A stretch of DNA of 64,000 bases from Pararhizobium antarcticum. Its GTDB lineage: Bacteria > Pseudomonadota > Alphaproteobacteria > Rhizobiales > Rhizobiaceae. This document shows positions 35,422-44,040 of the stretch, one piece after another. The notes below the pieces were generated by a model, which was not told the DNA's origin, ran no database searches, and saw nothing but the letters and a program-made list of their open reading frames with translations. The position numbers were made by a program, and so were the translations under genes. Each line of letters starts with the position of its first letter. The first letter of the stretch is position 1. The stretch is from NCBI RefSeq assembly GCF_001885585.1, contig NZ_LSRP01000085.1:124001-188000 (forward strand). The letters run 5' to 3'.

Positions 35422-36945
35422 TTGACCACTTTTAAAGACCTTGGCCTCTCCGAGCACATTCTGTCGACCCTTGCCGCGCAAGGTTTCGAAGTGCCGACGC
35501 CAATCCAGGCGCAGGCAATCCCGCTCGTGATGGAAGGCAAAGACCTCATCGGTCTCGCCCAGACCGGCACCGGCAAGACCGCGGCTTTCGGCCTGCCGAT
35601 GATCGAAAAGATGCTGGCCAGCGGCAAGCGCCCTGACCCGCGCAACATCAGCGCACTGGTTCTGGCGCCGACCCGCGAACTGGTGAACCAGATCGCCTCG
35701 AACCTCAAGGACTTCGTCAAGAAGACCCCGATCAAGATCGGCCTCGTCGTCGGTGGTGCATCGATCAACAAGCAGTCCGAACAGCTTTCCCGTGGCGTCG
35801 ACATTCTCGTTGCAACGCCGGGCCGCTTGCTCGACCTCATTGCCCGCAAGGCCGTGACGCTGACCCAGGCCCGCTTCCTCGTGCTTGACGAAGCCGACCA
35901 GATGCTGGACCTCGGCTTCATCCACGACCTGCGCAAGATTTCCAAGATGGTTCCGAAGAAGCGCCAGACGCTGCTTTTCTCGGCCACCATGCCAAAGGCG
36001 ATCGCCGAACTGGCCAGCGAATACCTGGTCGATCCGGTTACCGTGCAGGTCACGCCTCCCGGCAAGGCTGCCGACAAGGTCGAGCAGTATGTGCACTTCG
36101 TCCAGGGCGCCAGCCAGAAGACTGAAATCCTCAAGAAGACGCTCACCGAAAATCCCGATGGCCGCGCCATGGTTTTCTCGCGCACCAAGCATGGCGCCGA
36201 AAAGCTGATGAAGCACCTCGAACATGTCGGCTTCTCCGTTGCCTCGATCCACGGCAACAAGAGCCAGGGCCAGCGCGAGCGCGCCCTGAAGGCCTTCCGT
36301 GACGGCGAGACCCGCGTTCTGGTCGCGACCGACGTTGCTGCCCGCGGCATCGACATTCCGGGCGTCACCCACGTCTACAACTACGACCTGCCGGAAGTGG
36401 CCGAAGCCTACATCCACCGCATCGGCCGCACGGCCCGTGCCGGCCGCGACGGCATCGCGATTGCCTTCTGCTCGCCGGACGAAATCCGTCTGCTGCGCGA
36501 TATCGAGCGCCTGATGAAGATCGAAATCACCACGGCCAGCGGCGAAGTGCCGGCCGACCGCGCCCGCCCGAAGGGCTCGCGTGGCGGTCAGCGTCCGGGT
36601 GGCGGCAATGGCGGCGGCCAGCGCAATGAGCCGCGTGCAGACCATGCACCGCGTGCCCGTCCGGCCGCAGCCGGCGGCTTTGCCGGCGACGAACTGCTGA
36701 GCGATGCCGACATGCAGAAACAACATCGCAAGGGCCAGGGTCCTGCCGCACAGGCAGCCCACGAAAAAGCGATCGCCAAGCGTCCAGGCGGCAACCGCAA
36801 CGGACGTCCCGGCCAGAAGCAGGGCGAATGGCGCAACCGCAATCACGGCGGCGGCACAGCCAGCGGCCAGCCCCGCGAAGGCAACCCGGCCGGCGCCAAC
36901 GGCCTGCGCAAGCGTGCTGCCGGCGCCCGTCGCGACGAAGCGTAA
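35422..36945 (+). CDS. DEAD-box RNA helicase (RhlE-like)
   Basis: This protein of about 507 residues has all core motifs: Q motif (GFEVPTPIQAQAIP), I (AQTGTGKT), Ia (PTRELV), II (DEAD), III (SAT), V (ATDVAARGID) and VI (HRIGRTARAG). A basic, Gly/Arg-rich tail from about residue 390 probably binds RNA non-specifically. RhlE-type helicases act in ribosome assembly, RNA turnover and cold response. The likely start is TTG at 35422 (LTTFKDLGLSE; AAAAGG seven bases upstream), which gives the usual rhizobial N-terminus. An ATG at 35374 would add 16 basic residues. The gene ends in a strong terminator. Confidence 0.93.
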   Translation: MTTFKDLGLSEHILSTLAAQGFEVPTPIQAQAIPLVMEGKDLIGLAQTGTGKTAAFGLPMIEKMLASGKRPDPRNISALVLAPTRELVNQIASNLKDFVKKTPIKIGLVVGGASINKQSEQLSRGVDILVATPGRLLDLIARKAVTLTQARFLVLDEADQMLDLGFIHDLRKISKMVPKKRQTLLFSATMPKAIAELASEYLVDPVTVQVTPPGKAADKVEQYVHFVQGASQKTEILKKTLTENPDGRAMVFSRTKHGAEKLMKHLEHVGFSVASIHGNKSQGQRERALKAFRDGETRVLVATDVAARGIDIPGVTHVYNYDLPEVAEAYIHRIGRTARAGRDGIAIAFCSPDEIRLLRDIERLMKIEITTASGEVPADRARPKGSRGGQRPGGGNGGGQRNEPRADHAPRARPAAAGGFAGDELLSDADMQKQHRKGQGPAAQAAHEKAIAKRPGGNRNGRPGQKQGEWRNRNHGGGTASGQPREGNPAGANGLRKRAAGARRDEA

Positions 36946-36973
36946 GCTTTCATATCCGATCCAATGACATTTG

Positions 36974-37000
36974 AACGGCGGGGGAAACCCCGCCGTTTTT
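36974..37000 (+). terminator. Terminator of the DEAD-box helicase gene
   Basis: AACGGCGGGG / CCCCGCCGTT forms a 10-bp perfect stem with a stable GAAA tetraloop, directly followed by TTT. It is the strongest intrinsic terminator in the window. Confidence 0.92.
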
Positions 37001-37143
37001 GATTCGATGCATGTTCGCAATTGAAGCGGCAAGCATGCGCAGGCGGATACCCGCTACCCATTTTTTTGAAGGAAATTTGTTTGCGGATGCGTCGATTCCG
37101 CAAGTCGCGCGTTTATCGGAGAGATCAAACTGATAAGGACACC

Positions 37144-37398
37144 ATGATGGACAAGCGCATCGACCTCTCCGACCTTTCGCAAAACGAACTGAGCAATGTC
37201 ATCGATGAGGCAAAGGACGTGCAGCAGACACGGCAGGACAGCCGCGAACGCGAACTGCCCACAGCCGCCGATGGCTCAAAGGGGCAGGATGTGCACGATC
37301 CCGACCACGGCGTCATCACCGCACCGACACCGCGCGAGGTGAAGGAAGAAGGTCCGGCGCACGGCGCTGAAAAGGATCTTCCGCAGAAGGGTAATTGA
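37144..37398 (+). CDS. Small acidic hydrophilic protein, unknown
   Basis: This 84-residue frame starts with two consecutive ATGs (37144, 37147) after AAGGA. The sequence is highly charged and probably disordered, with IDLSDLSQNELSNVIDEAKD at the start and many Glu, Asp, Lys and Pro afterwards. No transmembrane or signal segment is seen. I do not recognise a named family. The good ribosome site and unbroken codon pattern make it likely real; similar small charged proteins in rhizobia are often stress-induced. Confidence 0.65.
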   Translation: MMDKRIDLSDLSQNELSNVIDEAKDVQQTRQDSRERELPTAADGSKGQDVHDPDHGVITAPTPREVKEEGPAHGAEKDLPQKGN

Positions 37399-37443
37399 AC
37401 ACGACAAGGCCGGACGTTGCTCCGTCAGGGGCGGGTGGTCATC

Positions 37444-38328
37444 TCATGGCGCGATCGGACCGGGCGTACGATTGGTCAGGTACACGCCTGTGACAGCCAC
37501 AACCGTACCGATGATCATCGGCGTGGTCAGCGTCTCGCCGAACAGGATCATTGCCTGCACGGCGGCAAGTGGCGGCACGAGGTAGATCAGCGACGCGGCC
37601 CGCGAAACCTGCCCCCTGCGGATCAGATAGAGCAGCAGCGCGATGGCGCCCATGGACAAGGCCAGAACCGACCATGCGAGCGCCGCGAAAAGCTCGAAAG
37701 ACCATGTCACGTGCAGATCCTCCAGCATCAGCGCCAGCGGGATGGTGACGATCAGGGCACCGACATATTGCAGCGTCGCAATCGAGCGGATGTCGACCGC
37801 CTGGAGAAAGCGTTTCTGGTGGATCGTGCCATAGGTCGCCGCCGCCATGCCAAGCACATTGACGATCACCGGGAGGATCGGCGTGGCACCGGTGTCGATG
37901 GCAAGGATTTTTGGCAGGACGGCAATCGCAATGCCAAGAAAACCGATCGAGAGGCCGAGACGCTGTTGCCCGCTCAGGCGCTCGCCGATCAGGGCCGGTG
38001 CGACCGCTGCGGTCATCAGCGGCTGGAGACCGGCGATGATGCCGGAAAGTGCTGCGGGAACACCCTGGCCGATCGCCCACCAGACGGAGGCGAGATAAAG
38101 CCCGTGCAGGAACATGCCGGAGATGACTGCATGCCCGGCCTCGCCCCTCGTCCTTGGCCATTGCGCGCCGGTTGCGAGACAGAAGATCAAAAACAGCGTG
38201 ACGGCAATGGCGTAGCGCAGCACGAGGAAGGTCAGCGGATCGGCAAAGAGGCCAGCATATTTTGCCACCACCCATCCCGTCGACCACAGGAGAACGAAAA
38301 TGGCCGGGGCCAGACGATCGAGGGTCAT
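37444..38328 (-). CDS. EamA/DMT-superfamily transporter
   Basis: This 294-residue protein has ten predicted helices in two EamA repeats. It has an early LLWSTGWVVAKYAG with the typical W-x-x-N/G-x-x-x-x-K pattern, ALSGIIAGLQPLMTAAVAP closing repeat 1, and AASLIYLVPPLAAVQAMILFGE in repeat 2. Such permeases (RhaT/YdcZ-like) export amino acids or other metabolites. No substrate clue comes from the neighbours. ATG at 38328. Confidence 0.88.
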   Translation of the reverse strand: MTLDRLAPAIFVLLWSTGWVVAKYAGLFADPLTFLVLRYAIAVTLFLIFCLATGAQWPRTRGEAGHAVISGMFLHGLYLASVWWAIGQGVPAALSGIIAGLQPLMTAAVAPALIGERLSGQQRLGLSIGFLGIAIAVLPKILAIDTGATPILPVIVNVLGMAAATYGTIHQKRFLQAVDIRSIATLQYVGALIVTIPLALMLEDLHVTWSFELFAALAWSVLALSMGAIALLLYLIRRGQVSRAASLIYLVPPLAAVQAMILFGETLTTPMIIGTVVAVTGVYLTNRTPGPIAP

Positions 38329-38684
38329 GCTCTCTCCGTTGTGCCAACAGTGGCACGGGGCGCAAAGCGTTTGCGATAGAGCGAAGCATGCTGATGGTCA
38401 AAACAAAATTCGTGATGATGAGGTTCAGAAAATCGCAACACGACAACGCGCAAAGCATAGGCATCTGCACAATTGGAGCGCACTGCCCTCGGCCGTGCCG
38501 TCAGATCAGGCCGCTTGGCTTCTCCGGCGCGCCACATCGGAGAGGCCAGCGTACCCTGCGCCACGGCAATCCGTCCAAAAAATTGGCAATTCCCCGTCTG
38601 AAATTTCTTTTGCCCGGAAACGAGCATGCTTCTTGCATTGCACTTGCTGTTGTACTCAAATGACAAAAAAAGGGGATCACACCG
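38329..38684. other. Intergenic region upstream of the ATP-grasp operon
   Basis: This 356-bp region lies between the divergent DMT transporter gene and the ATP-grasp operon. It is relatively AT-rich near its right end (TTGCATTGCACTTGC...), where the operon promoter should lie. No convincing gene, repeat or hairpin was found. Confidence 0.4.
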
Positions 38685-40094
38685 TTGGCATTTGACGAAA
38701 TGATGAATGCGGACAATAGCCCGCGCCAGCCTTACAAGACCTACAATGATTGGTATTCCAGCCAGGACAAGGCCCGACTGATTGCCAAATCGAAAGACGC
38801 AGAGAACATATTCCGCAAGACCGGCATCACTTTTGCAGTTTACGGACACGCCGACAGTGCGGAAAAACTCATCCCCTTCGACCTCATTCCGCGCATTATT
38901 TCCGGCCGGGAATGGCGCAAGCTCGCACAGGGCATCGAACAGCGCGTCATCGCCCTCAATGCGTTTCTCGACGACATCTACCACAAGCAGGAAATCATCA
39001 AGGCCGGCCGAATTCCGCGCGAACTGATCGAGCGCAACGTCACCTTCCTGCCGCAGATGATCGGTTTCCGCCCACCGGGTGGCGTCTATACGCATATTGT
39101 CGGGACAGACATCGTGCGCACCGGCGAGGACCAGTTCTACGTCCTCGAAGACAATGCCCGTACGCCCTCCGGCGTCAGCTACATGCTGGAAAACCGGGAG
39201 ACGATGATGCAGATGTTCCCGGAACTCTTTCATCAGAACCGCGTTCGCCCGGTCGAAAACTATCCCAATCTGCTGCGCCAGAGCCTTGCTTCGCTTGCCC
39301 CTCCCGGATGCGAAGGCAAGCCGCGCGTCGCCGTCCTCACCCCCGGTATCTACAACTCGGCCTATTACGAACATGCCTTCCTGGCGGACATGATGGGGGT
39401 CGAACTTGTCGAAGGCTCCGACCTGCGCGTCATCGACGGCAAGGTCAAGATGCGCACAAGCCGCGGCTACGAGGCGATCGACGTGCTCTACAGGCGCGTC
39501 GACGACGACTATCTCGACCCGCTGACCTTCAAGCCCGAATCGACACTTGGCGTTCCCGGGATCATGGACGTCTACCGTGCCGGCAACATCACGATCGCCA
39601 ACGCGCCGGGCACCGGCATCTGCGACGACAAGGCGATCTATTCCTACATGCCTGAGATCGTTGAGTTCTACACAGGCCGCAAGCCGCTTCTCGAAAACGT
39701 CCCGACATGGCGCTGTGCCGAGGCGGACAGCCTGAAATATGTTCTGGAAAACCTTGCCGATCTCGTCGTCAAGGAAGTCCACGGCTCCGGCGGCTACGGC
39801 ATGCTGGTCGGGCCGACAGCCTCGAAGAAGGAACGCATGGCCTTTGCCGAAAAACTGAAGACACGCCCGCACAATTATATTGCGCAGCCGACACTGTCGC
39901 TCTCGACGGTGCCGATCCTCGTCAACAAGGGCATTGCGCCACGCCATGTGGACCTTCGCCCCTACGTTCTCGTTTCCGACAAGGTGCAGATCATACCGGG
40001 CGGCTTGACCCGCGTGGCATTGAAGGCCGGGTCCCTGGTGGTGAATTCCAGTCAGGGCGGCGGCACCAAGGATACCTGGGTTCTGGAGGACTGA
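38685..40094 (+). CDS. Circularly permuted ATP-grasp ligase (DUF404/407 type)
   Basis: This protein of about 469 residues is an atypical, circularly permuted ATP-grasp enzyme, a fold that joins a carboxylate to an amine through an acyl phosphate. Landmarks are IPFDLIPRIISGREW, GVYTHIVGTDIVRTGEDQFYVLEDN (in parts), RTPSGVSYMLENRE, GIYNSAYYEHAFLAD, DVLYRRVDDDYLDP, and VVKEVHGSGGYGML with the ATP-contacting Lys and Gly loop. It appears to start with TTG at 38685 (AAGGGGA eight bases upstream). It leads an operon with an alpha-E protein and a transglutaminase-like protein. The substrate is unknown; a peptide ligation is the usual suggestion. Confidence 0.9.
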   Translation: MAFDEMMNADNSPRQPYKTYNDWYSSQDKARLIAKSKDAENIFRKTGITFAVYGHADSAEKLIPFDLIPRIISGREWRKLAQGIEQRVIALNAFLDDIYHKQEIIKAGRIPRELIERNVTFLPQMIGFRPPGGVYTHIVGTDIVRTGEDQFYVLEDNARTPSGVSYMLENRETMMQMFPELFHQNRVRPVENYPNLLRQSLASLAPPGCEGKPRVAVLTPGIYNSAYYEHAFLADMMGVELVEGSDLRVIDGKVKMRTSRGYEAIDVLYRRVDDDYLDPLTFKPESTLGVPGIMDVYRAGNITIANAPGTGICDDKAIYSYMPEIVEFYTGRKPLLENVPTWRCAEADSLKYVLENLADLVVKEVHGSGGYGMLVGPTASKKERMAFAEKLKTRPHNYIAQPTLSLSTVPILVNKGIAPRHVDLRPYVLVSDKVQIIPGGLTRVALKAGSLVVNSSQGGGTKDTWVLED

Positions 40095-40100
40095 CGCATC

Positions 40101-41039
40101 ATGCTTGGAAGAACCGCAAACGGTTTGTACTGGATGTTCCGCTATATCGAGCGCGCCGAAAATAGCGCCCGGCTGATTGATGCTGGCATGCGCATGTCGC
40201 TCACCCGATCGGAGGCAACCGAAGACGATTGGGACGGCGTGCTGCAGAGCTCGGGCGTCCGCGATACCTACGACGAGACCCATGACAAGCTGACCAGTGC
40301 CGACGCCATCGATTACCTGCTGCGCGAACGCAGCAATCCATCGAGCGTCATGTCGTGCATCGATGCCGGCCGCAACAATGCCCGCATGGTGCGCACCGCT
40401 TTGACCCGGGAAACCTGGGAGGCGACCAATGAATGCTGGCTCGACCTGAAGGCGCTTCTGGCGCGTCGTGTCAAGCCGGCGGACCTGCCGGAAGCCATCG
40501 ATGCAATCAAGCGAAAGACCGGCCTCATCCGCGGCGCGTTTCACGGCACCATGCTGCGCAACGAGATCTTCAACTTCTCGCGCATCGGCACCTTCATCGA
40601 GCGCGCCGACAACACGGCGCGCATTCTTGACGTCAAATATTACGTGCTCCTGCCGGCCGTCAGTCAGGTCGGCTCGTCAATCGACAATGTGCAGTGGGAA
40701 TCGATCCTGCGCTCCGTCTCGGCGCACCGCTCCTATGGCTGGGTCTACGAGGCCGAATACAAGGCCTCCAACATCGCCGACTTCCTGATCCTGAACGGCC
40801 GCATGCCGCGGTCGCTGGCCTATTGTTATGAAAAGATCTGCAGCAATCTGGGCTATCTTGCGCGGGAATACGGCGAACGGCACGCCGCCCATGCAACCGC
40901 CGAAGAAACGCTCGCCTCGTTGCGCAGCCATTCGATCAAGGATGTCATGGATCAGGGCCTGCATGAATATATCGAGAACTTCATCAGCCACAACAACCGT
41001 CTGGGACAGGAAATCTCCGACGGCTACCGGTTCTACTAG
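40101..41039 (+). CDS. Alpha-E domain protein (DUF403)
   Basis: This 312-residue, almost all-helical protein starts MLGRTANGLYWMFRYIERAENSARLID (in parts), the hallmark of the Alpha-E family. FNFSRIGTFIERADNTARILDVKYY repeats the same R-x-G-x-F/Y-x-E-R-A-x-N-x-A-R-x-x-D motif near residue 165, an internal duplication. The alpha-E family is found almost only next to circularly permuted ATP-grasp and transglutaminase genes. It starts 6 bp after the ATP-grasp stop. Biochemical role not established. Confidence 0.92.
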   Translation: MLGRTANGLYWMFRYIERAENSARLIDAGMRMSLTRSEATEDDWDGVLQSSGVRDTYDETHDKLTSADAIDYLLRERSNPSSVMSCIDAGRNNARMVRTALTRETWEATNECWLDLKALLARRVKPADLPEAIDAIKRKTGLIRGAFHGTMLRNEIFNFSRIGTFIERADNTARILDVKYYVLLPAVSQVGSSIDNVQWESILRSVSAHRSYGWVYEAEYKASNIADFLILNGRMPRSLAYCYEKICSNLGYLAREYGERHAAHATAEETLASLRSHSIKDVMDQGLHEYIENFISHNNRLGQEISDGYRFY

Positions 41040-41060
41040 AATGGGCTGGGGGAGAACGAC

Positions 41061-41882
41061 ATGCGTCTGAAAATCAACCACACGACCCAATATACCTACG
41101 AAGAGCCGGTGCAGTATTCGCTGCAACGCCTGCGCCTGACACCCCTGACCCAGCCCGGACAGACCGTGCTCAGTTGGGAAACCTCGGTCGAGGGCGCACG
41201 AATGGAGGTCGGCTATGACGACCATTTCGGCAACCGCACCAATCTGGTCAGCGTCAATGGCGACCAGACATCAATCCGCATCATCGCCACCGGCGAAGTC
41301 GAGACCGAGGACAGATCCGGCGTCTATGGCGTGCACCAGGGCTATGCGCCGCTCTGGCTCTATCTGCGCGAAACGCCATTGACGAAGATGGCAAAGCCGA
41401 TCCGCAATCTTGCCAAATCGATGAGCGGCGACACAGATCTTGCCAAGATGCACATGCTGATGTCGACGATCGCCGAAACGGTCGAATACCGGCAGGGCGA
41501 GACAGGCACCGAGACGACGGCGGAACAGGCGCTGTTGCAGGGAAGCGGTGTCTGCCAGGACCACACCCACATCATGGTCGCGGCAGCGCGGACACTGGGC
41601 CTTCCGGGACGCTATGTCTCCGGCTATTTGATGATGGAAGACCAGCCGGAGCAGACGGCAAGCCATGCCTGGGCGGAAATCCACCTCGCCGGCCTTGGCT
41701 GGGTCGGTTTCGATGCCGCCAACAAGATGTGCCCGGACGATCGTTATGTCCGCATTGCCTGCGGGCTGGACTATCGCGACGCCGCCCCGATCTCAGGCCT
41801 GATCCACGGCGCGGCCAGCGAGGCGCTGAAGGTGACGGTCACGGTGGAGCAGCAGGAACAGAGCCAGAGCCAAAGTCAGTAG
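41061..41882 (+). CDS. Transglutaminase-like cysteine protease family protein
   Basis: This 273-residue protein has an N-terminal beta-sandwich (bacterial transglutaminase N-terminal region; INHTTQYTYEEPVQYSLQRLRLTP in parts). A transglutaminase-like core follows, with the triad visible as Cys in GSGVCQDHTH near residue 169, His in ASHAWAEIHL near 205 and Asp in GWVGFDAANK near 220. Such proteins may hydrolyse or transfer amide bonds. The C-terminus ends in a Gln/Ser repeat (EQSQSQSQ). It is the third gene of the ATP-grasp/alpha-E operon, 21 bp after the alpha-E stop. Confidence 0.92.
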   Translation: MRLKINHTTQYTYEEPVQYSLQRLRLTPLTQPGQTVLSWETSVEGARMEVGYDDHFGNRTNLVSVNGDQTSIRIIATGEVETEDRSGVYGVHQGYAPLWLYLRETPLTKMAKPIRNLAKSMSGDTDLAKMHMLMSTIAETVEYRQGETGTETTAEQALLQGSGVCQDHTHIMVAAARTLGLPGRYVSGYLMMEDQPEQTASHAWAEIHLAGLGWVGFDAANKMCPDDRYVRIACGLDYRDAAPISGLIHGAASEALKVTVTVEQQEQSQSQSQ

Positions 41883-41892
41883 CGACACCGCG

Positions 41893-42156
41893 TCACGAAG
41901 AAGCGGGAAAAACGGCGACATGTCCCTTTGCGCCATAGTCGAGCATAGCCTTGTCTGCCGTCAGCAGGGGCACTTGATGAAACCGCGCCGTCGCAACGAT
42001 GATTCGATCGGCTGGATCCGCATAAAAAATGCCGGGAAGCCGGACGCTGCCAACAGCGATCGGGGTTTCAACAGCGGCAAGTTGCACGCCGGGTAAGGCC
42101 AGCGCACGCTCAAGCCAGCGCCCGACGTCGTCACCGAGTGCAATTCGGCCAATCAT
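41893..42156 (-). pseudogene. Truncated vapC (PIN toxin lacking its N-terminal half)
   Basis: The 87-residue frame corresponds to the second half of a VapC/PIN toxin: RIALGDDVGRWLERALALPGV, then DPADRIIVATARFHQVPLLTADKAMLDYG. The DPADR-II-x-ATA helix and the TADK strand supply the later acidic residues. The first PIN Asp motif (LLDTHVLLW-type), which should come about 45 residues earlier, is missing. Upstream sequence in the same frame meets a stop (TGA) and runs into the terminator of the dehydratase gene. No antitoxin is present. It is inferred to be a non-functional relic, though it may still be translated from the ATG at 42156. Confidence 0.75.
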
Positions 42157-42190
42157 CGCAAAATGAACCGCAATGTCCCCTCAGAATCAA

Positions 42191-42216
42191 AAAGGCGGAG
42201 ACTATGCTCCGCCTTT
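42191..42216 (-). terminator. Terminator of the chvE-gguABC-dehydratase operon
   Basis: AAAGGCGGAG / CTCCGCCTTT forms a 10-bp stem with a six-base loop. Read on the minus strand it is followed by TTG after a five-T run (TTTTT). It lies 23 bp beyond the L-arabinonate dehydratase stop. Confidence 0.85.
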
Positions 42217-42238
42217 CTCAATACAAAACGACAGCCGA

Positions 42239-43984
42239 TCAGTGGCTGTCCTTGCCCACCGCGCTGCCGCGACATCCCTTGAGGAAATCGAGGTCGGCAC
42301 CGGTATCGGCTCCCTGGACATGCTGCTGGTGCAGCCAGGCATAGCCGGATGTCGGCAGATCATGGTTCGGCTGCCAGGCGGCCAGGCGCCGCGCCAGTTC
42401 CGCCTCGGGAATATCCAGATGAAGGCGACGGTTCGGCACGTCCATCTCGATCATGTCGCCATTTTGAACGACCGCGAGCGGCCCACCGACGGCGGCCTCA
42501 GGCGAGGTGTGCAAGACGACGGTACCGTAGGCGGTCCCGGACATGCGGGCGTCGGAGATACGCACCATGTCGGTGATGCCCTTCTTCAGCACTTTCGGCG
42601 GAAGGCCCATATTGCCGACTTCCGCCATGCCCGGATAACCCTTCGGACCACAGTTCTTCATGACCATGACGCAGGTCTCGTCGATATCGAGATTGTCGTC
42701 GTTGATCTTGGCCTTGTAGTCGTCGATATCCTCGAACACCACGGCCCTGCCCCGGTGCGTCAAGAGATGCGGCGAGGCCGCCGACGGCTTCAGAACGGCA
42801 CCCTTCGGCGCGAGATTGCCGCGCAGAACGACGATGCCGCCGGACTGCGTCAGGGCCTTTTCGGCAGGCAGAATGACGTCTTCGTTCCAGTTGACGACAT
42901 CCTTGACCTCGTCCCACATGGTTTCGCCGGACACCGTCAGTGCATCCCTGTGCAGGATGCCGGCTTCGCCGAGACGCTTCAGAACGACCGGCAGGCCACC
43001 GGCATAGAAGAACTCTTCCATGAGGTACTTGCCCGACGGCATGAGGTTGACGATGGTCGGCACGTCGCGGCCGCAACGGTCCCAGTCGTCGAGCGTCAGG
43101 TCGATGCCGACGCGGCCGGCCATGGCCAGCAGGTGGATGACGGCATTGGTCGATCCACCGATCGCAGCATTGGTGCGGATGGCATTTTCAAAGGCCTGCT
43201 TCGTCATGATGTCGGACGGCTTCAGGTCATCCTTGACCATCTGCACGATCCGGCGACCGGTGAGCTGCGCCATCGCCTTGCGGCGGCTGTCGACACCCGG
43301 AATTGCGGCATTGCCTGACAGCGCCATGCCAAGCGCTTCGGCCATGGACGCCATCGTCGACGCAGTACCCATGGTATTGCAGGTGCCGGAGGAACGGCTC
43401 ATCGAAGCTTCTGCCTCGAGGAATTCGGCCTGCGTCATCTCGCCGGCCTTGACCATTTCGGAGAATTTCCACAGATGCGTGCCGGAACCGACCCGTTCAC
43501 CACGGAAATAGCCGTTTAGCATCGGCCCGCCGGTGACGACGATCGACGGCAGGTCAACGGATGCAGCGCCCATGATCAGCGACGGCGTGGTCTTGTCGCA
43601 ACCGACGAGCAGCACGCAGCCATCCATCGGCTGGCCACGGATGGCCTCCTCGACGGCGAGTGCCGCAAGATTGCGATACATCATGGCGGTCGGGCGGAAG
43701 GTGTTTTCGGAAGCCGAGAACACCGGAACTTCCATCGGGAAGCCGCCGGCCTCCCAGATACCGGCCTTCACCTTTTCAGCCAGTTCGCGCAGATGGCCGT
43801 TGCACGGTGTCATGTCCGACCAGGTGTTGAGGATGCCGATGACCGGGCGTCCGTCAAACAGATCATGCGGATAGCCCTGGTTCTTCATCCAGCCGCGGTG
43901 ATAAATGACATCGCGGCTTGTGCCGCCATACCATTCCTGCGACCTCAGCTTGCGCGGCCATTCCGCTTTCTTAAACATCATCAT
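42239..43984 (-). CDS. L-arabinonate dehydratase (IlvD/EDD family)
   Basis: This 581-residue [2Fe-2S] dehydratase converts L-arabinonate to 2-keto-3-deoxy-L-arabinonate, and can often act on D-fuconate and D-galactonate. The sequence closely resembles the structurally known enzyme of R. leguminosarum bv. trifolii. Cluster Cys residues are in DMTPCNGHL near 61, VGCDKTTP near 129 and SSGTCNTMGTAS near 202. The C-terminus has SGTAYGTVVLH with the catalytic Ser-type residue region. Three consecutive ATGs (43984, 43981, 43978) follow AAAGGACA; the first is used here, but a later one is equally plausible. It is the last gene of the sugar module. Confidence 0.94.
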   Translation of the reverse strand: MMMFKKAEWPRKLRSQEWYGGTSRDVIYHRGWMKNQGYPHDLFDGRPVIGILNTWSDMTPCNGHLRELAEKVKAGIWEAGGFPMEVPVFSASENTFRPTAMMYRNLAALAVEEAIRGQPMDGCVLLVGCDKTTPSLIMGAASVDLPSIVVTGGPMLNGYFRGERVGSGTHLWKFSEMVKAGEMTQAEFLEAEASMSRSSGTCNTMGTASTMASMAEALGMALSGNAAIPGVDSRRKAMAQLTGRRIVQMVKDDLKPSDIMTKQAFENAIRTNAAIGGSTNAVIHLLAMAGRVGIDLTLDDWDRCGRDVPTIVNLMPSGKYLMEEFFYAGGLPVVLKRLGEAGILHRDALTVSGETMWDEVKDVVNWNEDVILPAEKALTQSGGIVVLRGNLAPKGAVLKPSAASPHLLTHRGRAVVFEDIDDYKAKINDDNLDIDETCVMVMKNCGPKGYPGMAEVGNMGLPPKVLKKGITDMVRISDARMSGTAYGTVVLHTSPEAAVGGPLAVVQNGDMIEMDVPNRRLHLDIPEAELARRLAAWQPNHDLPTSGYAWLHQQHVQGADTGADLDFLKGCRGSAVGKDSH

Positions 43985-44040
43985 TGTCCTTTGAAGGTCC
44001 GGACGGATCGGCGCTGTGCTCCGATCCGCCGGATATGTCG

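Noticed and set aside
35335-37032. 565-codon minus-strand frame opposite the DEAD-box helicase
   Set aside because: Shadow of the helicase gene; low complexity and Ala-rich with no family motif.
38325-40544. 739-codon minus-strand frame opposite the ATP-grasp gene
   Set aside because: Antisense shadow; it overlaps both the DMT transporter start and the ATP-grasp operon and has no motif.
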